From assembly GCA_963783095.1 (NCBI GenBank), contig CAWAMR010000001.1, forward strand, positions 62,001-126,000: 64,000 bases of DNA, in the 5' to 3' direction. Positions 40,454-52,634 of the stretch are shown one piece after another. Source of the stretch: CAWAMR01 sp963783095. GTDB taxonomy: Bacteria > Planctomycetota > Planctomycetia > Gemmatales > Gemmataceae. The notes beneath the pieces are model-generated. The model made no database searches. It saw only the letters and a list, made by a program, of their open reading frames with translations, and was not told the DNA's origin. Both the position numbers and the translations under genes were made by a program. Positions within the stretch are counted from its first letter, which is position 1. Every line of letters starts with the position of its first letter.

Positions 40454-40528
40454 GGTAGTCCTCAGAACCTTGTTTCCCACCGGCGATAGAGAAAGTATTC
40501 TCGTCGAATTTGCATTCAAGGTCCAGAG

Positions 40529-43500
40529 TTAATTTGGCTCAATCACGCCGCCGTCCCATTCGATCTTGCACTTGGGCAACGCCTTCTTCAGGCCCTCGAT
40601 TCCTTTAGCACTGACCTTCGTCTTTTGCAGATGGACTGCCTTCAGGTATCTGCAGTCCCTGAAATTGGCCAAGCCTTCATCCTTCGCCTGTTTCCCTTTC
40701 AAATCAACTGCCGTCAGGCGGAATGGATATATCCGCAAATCTGCTTCTTCCCCAAGGTTGCGGTCCTGTTCATTTACTTGCACCGTACCGCCGATCGACA
40801 GCACGTAGTCGGCGGCACGATGGTCGGGTGCGTCCCATTCGATCCTGCACTTCGGCAAGGCTTTGGTCAGTTCGTCGATTCCGGCACCAGTTACATTCGG
40901 CGCTTCGTTGTTCAAATACAACTCTTCCAATTTCGTCATGGCGGTGAGGTTCTTCAGTCCGGCATCGCTGACTTTCGTGGAGTCCAGCCAGATTTTCGTC
41001 ATGTTCTTGCAGTCCTTGAAGTAGGCCAGGCCTTTATCGCGCACCTGCGTTTGCCAAAGGACGAGGACGGCCAAGTTTTTGCAGCCTGCAAAATGGGCCA
41101 GACCCACGTCGCTCACCCGATCGTTGCCGCCCAGGTCGAGATAGGTTAGTTCCTTACAGTTCTTGAAGTTGGCAAGACCCGCGTCACTCACCTTCGTCTT
41201 GTTCAGCACGAGTCTCGTCAGGTTCTTGCAGTCCTTGAAGTTGGCGAGGCCCGCGTCGCTTACTTGTTGGTTCGAATGCAAATCAACGGTTGTAAGGCGG
41301 AAGGGCTCGCGCGGCAAATCTGCGACGTTGTCGAGTTTGCGATCCTGTTCGTTCACTTGCACCATCCCGCCGATGGACAGCGCATACTCGGCAGCCTTGC
41401 GGTCGGCTTTGGTTTGACCAGCGACTTCCTGCCAGAATTCCGCCGCGGGTTTGCTGTTGATGTTCTCCAAAGTCGTGATGTCACGCAGAATCGTCGCATC
41501 GCGCTGGGCCTTGAAGTCGCAAGTCAGAATCTTCAAGGGCATTCCCTTCAAGGGCGAAAAGTCCAACACCTGAGTGTTGCCGAAGTTAATGTCATCCAGC
41601 AGCATTCCCTTCAGCGGCGACAGGTCCGACACCGGAGTGTTGCCGCAGCCGAGCATTCGTAGCGGCATTCCCTTCAAAGGCGTCAGGTCCGACACCGCAG
41701 TGCGGTCGCACAACAGCATCTGTAACGGCATTCCCTTGAGGGGCGATAAGTCGGACACCCTCGATCCGACGCACTGAAGCGCCTTGATCGGCATCCCTTT
41801 GAGCGGCGACAGGTCTTCTACCTGTGTTGCCGTGGCCTGAAGTGACTCCAGCGCTGCCCCCTTTAGCGGCGTCAGGTCTGAAACGGGCGTAGAGTAGATG
41901 TTGAGGTTCTTCAGCGGCATTCCCTTTAACGGCGTCAGGTCCGACACTTGCGTGCGTTCGATGTTTATGTCGGTCAGGGCCATCCCTTGCAGCGGCGTCA
42001 GGTCCGACACGGGCGAAGACATGATGCGCGCGTTTGTAAGAGGTAGCCCTCTTAGTGGCGAAAGGTCAACCAACTGTCCTTGTTTGTTGAAGTCGTTGAA
42101 GTCCCCGCAGCAATCGATGGATCTCAACTTGGTGAAGGCACGCACCGGCGCGATATCCCTAACGTGTTGCGTCTGGAGTTGCAGTCCGATGATATCGTCG
42201 TTCTCGACGATGGGCATGAACTTGCCGTCAAACTCGGGGTTGCGTTTCTTCAACTCCTTGCGGACTTCCTCGACCTGCTCGCGGGCGGGCAGGGCCGCGA
42301 TACGCTTGACGTCATCGGTGAACGGCTTCCCCTCGACGACGGCCGGCGGCTTGGCGGCACTGGGTGCATTTGCCGGCGCTCGAGCCAGGCGGAGGCCGTG
42401 GGAGTTGTGGCGGTTGGACGGACCATACTTGTACAGGAAGTCCACCGCGCACTGGCCGACCGGATTAAGATAATCGCCGCCGCGCAGGCGCACTCGTCAG
42501 CCCCTGTCGTGGCGTTCGTCAGCTTCTCCGTAGTCAACTCGCGCACATTTCCATGAATATCGTACAGCCCAAACGCATTCGGCTTTTTCTCGCCCACGGC
42601 ATGACTCCGGCCCTTGCTATTGTCGTCGAACCACGCGTACTCAAGGAGGTCCTCGTCCTTATCCCCGGTGTCGTATTTCGTTTTCGTTCCCGCACGGCAA
42701 GCATGTTCCCATTCCGCAGCGGTCGGGAGCTGATAACCGTTCCCGCCCAGGATCGTCACGTCCGCAGCGGCGATCTGTTTGCCTTCCTCGCCGTCCCGCC
42801 TCTTCACCGTCAAGGCATAGTACGGCTTAAATCCCTCCCGCTCGCTCAGCTTGTTGCAATACTCCACACAGTCATACCAGCTCACCTGGTCCACGGGGAA
42901 TTTACTCGTATCCATCCCCGCCAGCTTGCGATTCTTTGGGCCGTAATGGCTCGGGTTGTAGCCCATCACCTGCGTCCACTCTCCCTGCGTCGCCTCATAC
43001 TTCCCCAGATAATATGCATCCGGCACCTCTGCCGACGGCGGGATCAGGCGGAGCTTCATGCCCAACTTGTTCTCCGTTTCGACCGGCAGGTTGAGATAGT
43101 TGGCCCACGCTTGCTGGTACTTCTTCGCCTGGGCAGTGTCGAAAGGAGCTATAGCTAGAGATGGTTTGCCTTCGAACGCCTTCTTACTCTCGTTGGCGGC
43201 GACCATTTCGGGCGGTACTTCCCTGCTGACATGCACCACCTGTCGGCCATTTCTTGTGACGGCGATCACATCCTGCTTCACGACCTTGCCATCCTTACTG
43301 GCTTCGACTTTGTAGTTCCCGGTCTTGAGTCGGATTTCCTTGGCTCCGGCTCCCGTGATGACGATATCCGACCCTTCAATCCTGACACTGACGTCCGGGT
43401 CATCAACTTCGACGACCAACGTACCCTCCGGCGAGATTAGTCGAATGACCGTGCCGCGCACATTGGTTACGCCGGTCGCCTCGGTGAATCCGAGGCATCC

Positions 43501-44771
43501 GAACAACACCAGTACTACCGCAGCGGCAACAGCCCAGCGGCGGTTGCGCGAACGCGGTTGGGTCGCCGGCTTCGCCTTCGAAATCAGCTGCTTTCTCGCT
43601 TCAGCCGGTAGCGGGATTTGCGGGAAGTTCGCGACGTTCGCCGGAAGTTGCATCTCCGCCAGACAACGCCTCAAGAGATCGGCCACTTCTTTGGCCGTGG
43701 CAAAGCGGTTTTCCGGCTTCTTGGCGTGGAGCCGGGCGATGATCCGACAGAGCCATTCGGGCACCTCGGGGACAATATCCTGGATCGACCGCGGCGTATC
43801 CTCCGCCACCCGTTTGAGGACGGCGAGCGTGCCCTTGGCCCGGAACGGCGGCCGGCCGGAAACCATCGTGTACAGGACGCTGCCCAGGCTGAACAGGTCG
43901 GCCCGATGGTCGAGCGCTTCGCCGCGTGCCTGTTCCGGGGCCATGAACAGCGGCGTCCCCGCGACGATTCCGGACTGCGTCAAGCTGGCATCATCTGCTG
44001 CGCGGGCCAGACCGAAATCGGTGATCTTGATGCTCTGGTGCGGCCCGTTCTCGATCAGGATGTTACCCGGCTTGATGTCCCGGTGAATCAGGCCCGTGGC
44101 GTGGGCGGCGCCAGCCCATCGGCGATCTGCAAGCCGAACTGCACTGCCTCCTTCACCTCCAAGGGGCCCATCCGATCGAGCCGCTGCTGGAGAGTTTCTC
44201 CAGGAATGAACTCCATCACCAGGTACGGTAACGGCTGTTCCTCAACGGCATATACCTGGACGATGTTCTCGTGCCGAACCTTGGCCGATGACCGTGCCTC
44301 GCGAAGAAACCGTTTCCGGGCAGGTGAAGTGGCGGCCAGTTGCGGAGCGAGCACCTTGACCGCCGCCACGCGCTGCAGGGTATCATCGAAGGCGCGGAAG
44401 ACGATGCCGAAGCCGCCCCGACCGAGGACTTCGAGAACCTCGTAGTGCCCGATCCGCCCGAGCGAACCGGGATGGTTGGAAGGCTGCAAGAATTCGAGAT
44501 CGCCGGCTTGCTCGTCCGGTATCGTCGCATCCGACCGGGCATCATCTGCCTGGAGAGCATGCACGGTAAGAGTGGCCTCGTCGTAGGGGGACGATAGGAG
44601 TTGCTCGAGCGCAGGAACATTGAGAAAATGGCTCTCGGAAGCATGGGATTCGAGTAGGGCTTCGATCCGCGCCCGCAAAATAGCGTTGTTGCCGCAGGCT
44701 TGATCCAGGTAAGCCCGTCGTTGAGCCGGGTCCAGGTCGAGTGCCGCCTGAAATAACTCTCGTTCGTTCAT
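40529..44771 (-). CDS. Ser/Thr kinase with FGE-sulfatase and LRR domains (kinase 3; two frameshifts)
   Basis: ATG 44771 gives MNERELFQAALDLDPAQRRA, the same start as kinase 1. Kinase motifs: LGRGGFGIVFRAFD, VKVLAPQ, then after a shift near 44110 HRDIKPGN, ITDFGLARA and MAPEQARGE. The membrane helix is WAVAAAVVLVLFGCLGFTEA. A PEGA-like segment follows (LVVEVDDPDVSVRIEGSDIV), then an FGE-sulfatase domain (YYLGKYEATQGEWTQVMG, QLPTAAEWEHACRAGT, DIHGNVRE). Near 42495 the frame shifts inside the FGE domain and goes on as RLRGGDYLNP and HGLRLARAPAN. The C-terminal LRR region has SDLTPLKGMPL repeats and then DAGLANFKDCKNLT repeats. About 1,410 residues. Confidence 0.82.
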
Positions 44772-44782
44772 GACATATGGAT

Positions 44783-47700
44783 TCACTTGATCTCCTTGGG
44801 TAGTGGCAGGAGTTCCCCGTCCGGAACTGGGGCGGGCTTATCGAACTGGATCAGAGCCTTTGCTTCCTTGTAAGCCATCCACAGAATGAGGCTGTCGGCA
44901 CCCGCGGTGTTAGCCAAATTCTTCTCGTCAGCAGGAATCGGGGTCATTTTGGGCACCATCGCGATCGCCAGTTTCCGGGCCTCGGTTTCTTTGCCTTGCC
45001 GAAACAGGCTCATGGCCCGATAGAACGAACTCGTAACTGCCACGTATTCTCTCTGAGTTCCCGCAGTCTGTCGAGATGCGGCGAGTAGAGCTGTGTCGGC
45101 CTCCGCGAAATGGCCGCAGCGGTATTCGGCCATGCCCAGGCACATGTGGAAGTACACCAGGTAAATATGCTTCTTTCCCAGTTCCACGGCACGCCGGGCG
45201 AGAACGAGCGCCGCCAGATGGGTCTTGGCATCGGCTTGACGCAGGCTGCAAATCTTGGCTGTCCGCTCTGCCGTCGTGGGGTCTTTTGTATCCATCCCGT
45301 CGTGCAGTGCCCGTTCGCAAATTGCGGCGAGCTCTTTGTCCTGGCCTAACCACGCTTGTTGTGCGGCCATTTGGAGCAAGGGGGGTGCGGCCGTTTGAAG
45401 CAAAAGCAAAGTGTCCAGTCCACCCACGTCGGCCCACAACTGCTCAAAGGCAGCGCTCTCGTCCGTTGGAAGCTTGGCTAGGGCTGCCGGGTCGCGGATG
45501 CCCGCCAGAGCGCTCTCCAGCTTCCAGTTGCTCAGTTTCTGCACGGTGTTTTGCGACCAGGGCGACTTGGATTTGATAAGTTTGTCGCAGGCCATCCGTT
45601 CGGCATTCAGCCAGTCGAGGGCCTGACGGCGGAGCTTCGCCTTCGCCGCGTCGTCGAGAGTCAGCTCATCCTGGCCTTGCCCCGAAGCGGCCAGGGCCGC
45701 TGCGCGAGCAGCGTCGTAGCGGTGCTGCGCTTGCCGGTCATCGCCGAGCTTGGGGTCGCTTTCCAGCGCTTCGGCCCAAAGCCGGGTGGCAAAAGCGAAT
45801 TTCTTTTGGTCGTACGCGATCTTGGCGAAAGCCAGCCGTTCGGCGTTGTATTTGAGTGTTTCCTTACCCTGAAGAACAGCTGTGAATCTCTCCGCTCGTT
45901 CAACCATCGCTTCGGCCTGGCCGTAAAGAAAATAGGCAGTCAGCACGTCATGCCACGAATCGCCCAGGTCAATACCGAGGAGAACCCGGAGTTTCTCGTC
46001 GATCAACTTCTTCGCAGCGGCCAGCGCTCGGCGGGCATCATCGGTATCTCCGCACTGCAGCAACGCCATGGACTCGATAGAGAACGTCGCGACGATCAAA
46101 GAATCCACCCGTCCGATCTTTGCCTCTGCTCGTGCCGCACGGACGCTCGTCACGGTGCTTTGAAAATGCCCGGACCGATACTCGAACAACCCCTTGCTCA
46201 GAACGAACCATTCGTACCACTCCTGGGCCAGGTCGCCCGATACCGCCACTTCTGCCAGGTTCGCGAGCTGGGCCGAATCGCCAACCGGGCCTGAACCGAG
46301 CATGCAGCATGATTTGATAGCCTTGGAAGCCTGAGAATTATCCTTGGTACTGGCAAAGCGGTCGAGAAGCTCCCGGCAATGTTCCCGGTAGCGGTTGGTC
46401 TCCCCGAGTTGGGCCAGCAAGATCGCGATCTGCAACCCCTCGTAAGCTCTCGGCTGAAGGCGATACGCGGCGACAAGGTCGTCAGCTGCCTTCCGCCAAA
46501 GGCCTCGGCGACCGTACCAATTGCCCCGGGCCAAGTATCCGGCGGCCAATTTCGGTTGCTTCCGGATAGCCTCGGTGAGCGCCGCCGGCAGTTCGCCGGC
46601 CGCTGCGGCGAGCAGCACCTCAGCCTCCGGGCCGTCGAACCCGAATTCCCGCAACGCTTCGCAGACCAGTTCGAGAACAATAGTGCTCTCGCCAAGGGGC
46701 TTTAGATTCGCGACGGCAAGGCGCAATGTCTGCTGGGCCCGTTCTTTTTCTCCAAGCCGGAGGTGGTCCAAGGCGAGAACCAGTTGGCTGGCCGCAGTTG
46801 TGGATGGAACTCGTGCCAGACGTAATCCCAGGCTATGAGCCCGAACCCACGGCGCATTCGCGCCGCTGCGCGACCCGGCAATGGCCGGCATCGAGAAGCC
46901 AACTGCCGCCCCAGTGCGCTCGTTGAAAAACCGACTTGGGATCCTTCGGATTGGCGGGTACTGCGTCCTGGCACCACTCCCACACGTTGCCGTGCATGTC
47001 GTAGAGGCCCAGATGATTGGGTTGGTAACTGCCGACCTTGCACGTCCGCTTGAGCGCTGTGTCGCCGTAATTGAAGTGCGCCATTTCCGGCAAGAGCGTG
47101 TTCGTCGGCTGCTCGAAGTAATAGTCAAAGCCATCGTTGAGCGGGTTCCCGTCCCCGCCGCGGCAGGCGTATTCCCACTCGGCCTCCATCGGCAGCCGGT
47201 AGACCCATCCGGATGCTGCCTCCAGCTCGTTCAGTTTTGCCGCAAATAACCGGCAATCAGGCCACGACACGTTCTCGACCGGGAACCGCTTCAAGTCTGC
47301 ATCCGGGATCTCCTTTACCGCATCTTTGCCTCCGCCCGTGCGCGAGAAGTGACTCGGGTTTGCCCCCATTACCTGAGTCCACTCCTCTTGCGTGACCTCA
47401 TACTTGCCCAAGTAGAAGTCATCTGAGATCTCCACTTCCTTGTCGCCCGGTCGGTCCTTGCTCCCGCCGAGCCGCGACTTGCCCTTTGGTACGATTACGA
47501 ACTCCATGCCGATGCTGTTCTTGAACGTGGCTGGTAGCGGTTCCTGCGTCGCCTTTGGCGTCGGCGTTTCATTGTTCGCGATCCGGCCCAGTGCCGGCTC
47601 ACCGCCCGGCTCGCTCGGGTGGGCTGTCCACCGCTGGCGGAACAGGTGAGTCAGCCCGGCAAGCTCGGTCGCGGCAAGCGCGATTACTGGGAATAATACG

Positions 47701-49043
47701 ACCGCGGCCGCAGCCCATTTCCACCCCCGCGCCCTCTTCTCGGTCGATATCGCCGGCATCTGACCCGCGACTTCGCTATCAACAGGTAAGCAATACCTGG
47801 ACGAAAGCGTCGCGTCGTCCAGGTGGGCGAGTTGATGCTCGAGCAGTTCGGCGACCTCCGCCGCCGTCTGAAATCGCCCGGCGGGATCCTTGACGAGCAG
47901 CTTGTTGACGATATCTGCCAACGTCTCGGGGATCGCGGGGTTGACTTCGCGGATCGGGCGCTGCTTGTCGTCGCACACCCGCTTCATGACGCCCACGGTC
48001 TTGTGGGCCTGGAAGGGTGGATGGCCGGTACACATCGCGTACAGGACGCTGCCCAGGCTGAACAGGTCGCTGCGATGATCGAGCGGCTCGCCGCGCGCCT
48101 GTTCGGGCGACATAAATTGCGGCGTCCCCGTGATGATGCCGGACTGTGTCAAGCTGACATCGTCCACCGCCTTGGCAAGTCCGAAATCGGCAATCTTGAC
48201 CCGGCCAACGTCCGAGAGTTTCTCAGCAGCAGACAGCACGTTTCTTTCGTAGCCGAATTCGCCAGAATTCGGGTTTTGCCGGGCATCCCGAATTCTGGCG
48301 AATTCGGCTACCACGAACGGCGATGTGTTGTTCGCTTGCTCGCTAATGGACGCCAACTGCTCCGTGTGGCCCATTAATGGCCTCCTGTCCTCCAGGAGGA
48401 TGTTCGCCGGCTTGATGTCGCGGTGGATCAATCCCTGTTCGGTGCGCAGCCCCAAGTCCCGCTGCCATTTCCGCGCCGATCCGGAGAATGTCCGCGATCG
48501 TGAAGGGTTCGAGTCGATCGATTCGCTCCTGAAGGGACTTGCCAGCAACATATTCCATGACCAGATACGGAATCGGCTGTTCGTGCACTTCGTAGGTGCT
48601 CACGACATACTTGCAGTTGACAGAGGCGGCAGTGCGCGCTTCGCGGACGAATCGGCTACGCGCGTTGGCGCTTCCTACGAGTTGCGGGCCGAGTACTTTG
48701 ATGGCCACCATGCGTCGCAGCTTCTCGTCGAACGCCTTGAGCACGATGCCGAAGCCGCCCTTGCCGAGCAACTCCAGCACCTCGAAATGCCCCAGCCGGC
48801 CCAGAGACCCTGGCTGACTGCCTGGCTGCAAGAACGAAAGGCTTTTGTGGAGTTTGGGACCGGCCCGCTCTACCTGGCCCGCGGACAGCTCGCTCGCCGG
48901 CGATATGTCCGAATCCTCCTTCGTTTTGGTCGAGGAATCGTAGGCCTGCGTGACCTCGGCCGACTCGAACCGGCGCGTGCCAGGTTCGGTTCGACGTCAG
49001 CCCACTGTTCGGACGCCTCTTGGGCTATGATTTTTTCTTCCAT
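44783..49043 (-). CDS. Ser/Thr kinase with FGE-sulfatase and TPR domains (kinase 2; about three frameshifts)
   Basis: ATG 49043 follows GAGGAAAACAGCT. Frames change near 48980, 48445 and 46860. Kinase motifs: LGKGGFGIVLKAFDEKLRRM, VAIKVLGPQ, LIHRDIKPANILLED, VKIADFGLAKA and MSPEQARGE. About 60 unexpected residues separate NILLED from RVKIADFG; part of them is encoded by a perfect palindrome (48249-48311). A membrane helix follows (WAAAAVVLFPVIALAATEL). The FGE-sulfatase domain includes FYLGKYEVTQEEWTQVMGAN, YRLPMEAEWEYACRGG and MHGNVWEWCQD. The C-terminus is a long TPR-like helical region sharing its end with kinase 4. It stops 12 bases before the kinase 3 start. Confidence 0.8.
48249..48311. 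repeat. 63-bp perfect palindromic element inside the kinase 2 coding sequence
   Basis: 25-bp perfectly complementary arms (48249-48273 and 48287-48311) enclose a 13-base loop. The arm contains GTAGCCGAATTCGCCAGAAT. The element is 63 bases, exactly 21 codons, and is read through in frame, contributing VVAEFARIRDARQNPNSGEF to the kinase between HRD and DFG motifs. This resembles a REP or MITE-type element captured by a gene. Confidence 0.92.
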
Positions 49044-49112
49044 AGCTGTTTTCCTCAATCAATCCGCGAATCATCCGCCAAACCGATGATCGGCTTGCGG
49101 TCAGATCGAAAC

Positions 49113-52100
49113 TTATTTGGGCTCAATGGTGCCCCCGTCCCACGTGATCTTGCACTTGGGCAACGCTTTCGACAGCTTCTCCACACACTTTGCAGTCACC
49201 TGCGCCTTGACGAGCCGCACTTCGGTCAACTTGTCCAACACCGCGATATCTACCAGCCCTGCGTCCGTGACTTCCGTGCCCTCCAATTGGAGGACCATCA
49301 ACTCTTTGCAGTCCTTGAGGCCGGCCAGTCCCGCGTCGGTGATCCTTGTGCCGTCCAGATCGAGGTGAGTCAGGTTCTTGCAGTCCTTGAAAACGGCCAA
49401 CCCTGCATCCGTGACTGGCGCGGCACCGAGCCAAAGAGTTCGGAGGTTCTTGCAGCCCTTGAAATTGGCCAGACCGGCGTCCGTCATCTGCACGTTACGC
49501 AGATCGAGGTGAATCAGGTTTTTGCAGTCCTTTAAGCAGGCCAACCCGTCGTCACCCACCTGCGTGTTTAGCAGTTGGAAGTTCTCGAGGTTCTTGCAGT
49601 CCTTGAAATGGACCAGCCCGGCATCGGTCACCGGCGTGTTGCCAAGATGGAGGTGCCTCAGGTTCTTGCAGTCCTTGAATATCGCCAACCCGGCGTCCGT
49701 CACCTTGACTCCTTCCATTTCGAGGTACTTTATCCCCTTGCAGTCCTTGAAGTTCGCCAGCCCATCGTCCGTAATCTGGTCGCAGCCATACAGGCTCAGG
49801 ACTGTCAGGTTCTTGCAGCCCTTGAAGGCGGCCAGCCCAGCGTCGGTCACTTGCTTGTTTTGATTGAGGTTGACTTCCGTTAACTGAATGGCTCGCTCCG
49901 GCAATTCCGCCGCCGCGCTGATACCGCGGTCCTCACCCTCAACGCGAACGGCCCCGCCGATGGACAACACGTACTCGGCGGCCCGGCGGTCGGTGTCGAT
50001 GCTGGCTGTCGCTTCGATGACGCCGCCATCCCACGTGATCTTGCACATCGGCAGTGCCTTGGCCAGTTTCTCGATGCCCGTTATCGTCGCCTGGGTCTTC
50101 AGAAGGCGCAATTGACTCAGCTTCTTCAGCGCTGACAATTGTGCCACCCCCGCGTCGGTGATGCCGGTTTCATCCAGGATTAGCTCCGACAGGTTCTGCC
50201 AGTTTAGGAGCTCGGGCACGTCCTTATCCTTAAATTTCGCACACCAGTGTAAGTTGATGTTCTGGAGGTTCTGACAGCCCCTGAGATTGGATAGCCCTAC
50301 TGCCGTCACCGGGGTGCCCGAGACGTGAAGCACTTCCAGGTTTCTGAGTTCTTTGAAGGATTCCAGGCCCGAGTCGGTCAATGCCGTACCTCCCATCCCG
50401 AGCAACGTGAGTTGCTTGCACTGTGAAAAGTGACGCAATCCCACGTCCGACACATTTTTCGACCCCCAGACGTAAACCTTCTTCAAGTGTTGGCAACCCT
50501 GGAATACGGTGAGGTCGTTGTCGGTCAATCGGGGGTTGTCAGGCAAGCCGACAAGCACGAGCCGGAACGGCTCACCGGGCAGTTCGCCTGGTTCTTTGAT
50601 CTCTTGCTCCCGATCCCGAACGTTGACCTTGACCGTCCCGCCTAGCCGCAATACATCCTCGGCAGCCCGGCGGTCGGGATCGACGATCTTCCCTTCGACG
50701 GCCCGTGAAGACCGCGGTTCCTCGGATATCTTCTTCGGGTCCGACCCTTTGCTCGCGCTGGCGACTTTCACGTCAGTTGGTTCCAGGTTGACCCGCACCA
50801 CTTCCCGGCCGTTTTTCGTGATGGTGATGAGTTTCTGACTCACCAGGTTGCCGTCCTTGCGGGCCTCGACCGTGTGGCTACCGGGCTTCAAGCGAATTTC
50901 CTTGGGCCCGGCTCCTGAGATGACGAGATCGGACCCATCGATCTGAACGCTGACTCCAGGGTCATCGACTTCGACGACCAACGTGCCCTCAGGGGAGACG
51001 AGGCGAATGACCGTACCCCGTAAATCGGTGACGCCGGTTGCTTCCGTCAAGCCGAGGATTCCGAAAAGCATGAGCAAAACAACCGCGGCGGCAGCCCAGC
51101 GCCGAGTGCGGAAACGCCGCCTGCCCAGCGCCGGCTTGGCATCAAAAGTTTCCACCGGTACCGACACTTTCTCCACCGTGGCAACCTGGGGCGGCTCGAC
51201 AATGCCAGGTTGTTGCAGCGCCAAAATACCTCGTTCCAATAGATCTGCCACTTCTTTGGCCGTACCGAATCGTTCTTCCGGGTTCTTGGCCTGTAGTTTT
51301 GAGATGATGTCGCAGAGCCATTGCGGCGTCTCGGGGATGATCTCACGGATCGGCCGCGGCGTATCTTCGACCACACGCTTGAGGACTGCGAGCGTGCTGC
51401 TGGCTCGGAACGGCGGCCTACCGCTGCAGATCGTGTAGAGCACGCTGCCGAGGCTGAACAGATCGGCCCGGTGGTCGAGTTCGTCCGCGCTGGCCTGTTC
51501 CGGGGCCATGTACATCGGCGTCCCCGCAACCACTCCTGATTGCGTCAAGCTGGCGTCGTCGGCCGCTCGGGCCAGCCCAAAGTCGGTGATCTTCACCTGC
51601 TCACTGGGACCAGACATGATCAGGATGTTTGCCGGTTTGATGTCCCGGTGAATCAGACCGGTGGCATGGGCGGCGGCCAACCCTTCGGCAATCTGCCGGC
51701 CAATCTGGACGACTTCCATCACTGCCAAAGGGCCTCTCCGATTAAGGCGCTGCTGGAGTGTTTCTCCCTGGATGAACTCCATTACCAGGTGCGGCAACGG
51801 TTCCTCCTCGACGGCATACACTTTGACGACATTATCGTGGCGAACCTGCGCGGACGACTGGGCCTCGCGCAGAAATCGTTTGCGGGCGGGAGAGTGAGAG
51901 GCCATCTGCGGGGCCAGCACTTTCACGGCAACAACGCGCTGCAAGATCACGTCAAGTGCCCGAAAGACGATCCCGAACCCGCCCTTGCCGAGGATCTGAA
52001 GCACCTCGTACTGGCCGATTCGGCCGAGCGAGCCGGGATGATTAGTCAGCTGCAAGAAATCCAGGTTGCCAACATCCTCGTCCGGTATCGTCTCATCGGA

Positions 52101-52340
52101 CCCGACATCCTCTGCTCGATTACGATGCACGGTAACAGTCTCACCGTCGTCCGGAGTGGAGGGATGCAATTGCTCCAGGGCAGGGACATTCAGGAAAAGG
52201 CTTTCGGAAGCGTGGGAGTTGAGCAAAGCCTCGATCCGCGCCCGCAGAACGGCATCGGCACCGCAGGCTTGATCCAGGTAAGCCTGTCGTTGAGCCGGGT
52301 CCAAATCCAGTGCCGTCTGAAATAATTCTCGTTCGTTCAT
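49113..52340 (-). CDS. Ser/Thr protein kinase with leucine-rich repeats (kinase 1)
   Basis: 1,075 residues, the only intact kinase of the four. Residues 1-60 hold MNERELFQTALDLDPAQRQA and LRARIEALLNSH, an N-terminal helical segment shared with kinase 3. Kinase domain (about 105-375): LGKGGFGIVFRAL, VAVKVLAPQ, HRDIKPANIL, ITDFGLARA, MAPEQASAD. A membrane helix lies at about 427-447 (WAAAAVVLLMLFGILGLTEA). Then comes a PEGA-like beta segment (LVVEVDDPGVSVQIDGSDLV). Two LRR blocks follow, each opening with a DRRAAE-VL-xGG-V-V motif and ending ALPxCKITWDGG. The repeats (VTDAGLAxFKDCKNLTxL) would face the periplasm as a sensor. Nearest gene to the ECF sigma factor. Confidence 0.92.
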   Translation of the reverse strand: MNERELFQTALDLDPAQRQAYLDQACGADAVLRARIEALLNSHASESLFLNVPALEQLHPSTPDDGETVTVHRNRAEDVGSDETIPDEDVGNLDFLQLTNHPGSLGRIGQYEVLQILGKGGFGIVFRALDVILQRVVAVKVLAPQMASHSPARKRFLREAQSSAQVRHDNVVKVYAVEEEPLPHLVMEFIQGETLQQRLNRRGPLAVMEVVQIGRQIAEGLAAAHATGLIHRDIKPANILIMSGPSEQVKITDFGLARAADDASLTQSGVVAGTPMYMAPEQASADELDHRADLFSLGSVLYTICSGRPPFRASSTLAVLKRVVEDTPRPIREIIPETPQWLCDIISKLQAKNPEERFGTAKEVADLLERGILALQQPGIVEPPQVATVEKVSVPVETFDAKPALGRRRFRTRRWAAAAVVLLMLFGILGLTEATGVTDLRGTVIRLVSPEGTLVVEVDDPGVSVQIDGSDLVISGAGPKEIRLKPGSHTVEARKDGNLVSQKLITITKNGREVVRVNLEPTDVKVASASKGSDPKKISEEPRSSRAVEGKIVDPDRRAAEDVLRLGGTVKVNVRDREQEIKEPGELPGEPFRLVLVGLPDNPRLTDNDLTVFQGCQHLKKVYVWGSKNVSDVGLRHFSQCKQLTLLGMGGTALTDSGLESFKELRNLEVLHVSGTPVTAVGLSNLRGCQNLQNINLHWCAKFKDKDVPELLNWQNLSELILDETGITDAGVAQLSALKKLSQLRLLKTQATITGIEKLAKALPMCKITWDGGVIEATASIDTDRRAAEYVLSIGGAVRVEGEDRGISAAAELPERAIQLTEVNLNQNKQVTDAGLAAFKGCKNLTVLSLYGCDQITDDGLANFKDCKGIKYLEMEGVKVTDAGLAIFKDCKNLRHLHLGNTPVTDAGLVHFKDCKNLENFQLLNTQVGDDGLACLKDCKNLIHLDLRNVQMTDAGLANFKGCKNLRTLWLGAAPVTDAGLAVFKDCKNLTHLDLDGTRITDAGLAGLKDCKELMVLQLEGTEVTDAGLVDIAVLDKLTEVRLVKAQVTAKCVEKLSKALPKCKITWDGGTIEPK

Positions 52341-52439
52341 AACATCTCACAGTGCCGCAAAAAGAACGGATTTTGGTTCTTCCCGAATGAGAATGCGTCA
52401 TCGGCCGGCAATTCACGCCAAAAATCTTGAAGATTTGTT

Positions 52440-52605
52440 GGCTTTGACTGAAAAACCTCAAATTCCAAATCACAAATCACAAACAAATTCCAATTTCGAA
52501 ACGACCAAAACGCAAACCCTTCAACTGCCGATGTTTAGTTTCTTGTGTTTATTGGGAGTTTGGATTTGTTTGTTATTTGGATTTTGTTATTTGGAATTTT
52601 GAGTC
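52440..52605. repeat. AT-rich long imperfect palindrome, sister of 10805-10975
   Basis: Left half has AAATTCCAAATCACAAATCA and CAAATTCC words; right half has their complements (TTGGATTTGTTTG, GGATTTTGTTATTTGG, GGAATTTTGAG). It occupies most of the gap between the sigma factor and kinase 1. It would separate the two transcriptionally if it terminates. Confidence 0.7.
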
Positions 52606-52634
52606 AAAGCCAGATTGGTTAGCCGGGCCGCACG

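Noticed and set aside
51540..52325. 261-residue plus-strand ORF, with similar ones at 45551-46294, 47823-48377 and 37969-38541
   Set aside because: All are antisense to conserved kinase or TPR coding sequence and lack family motifs.
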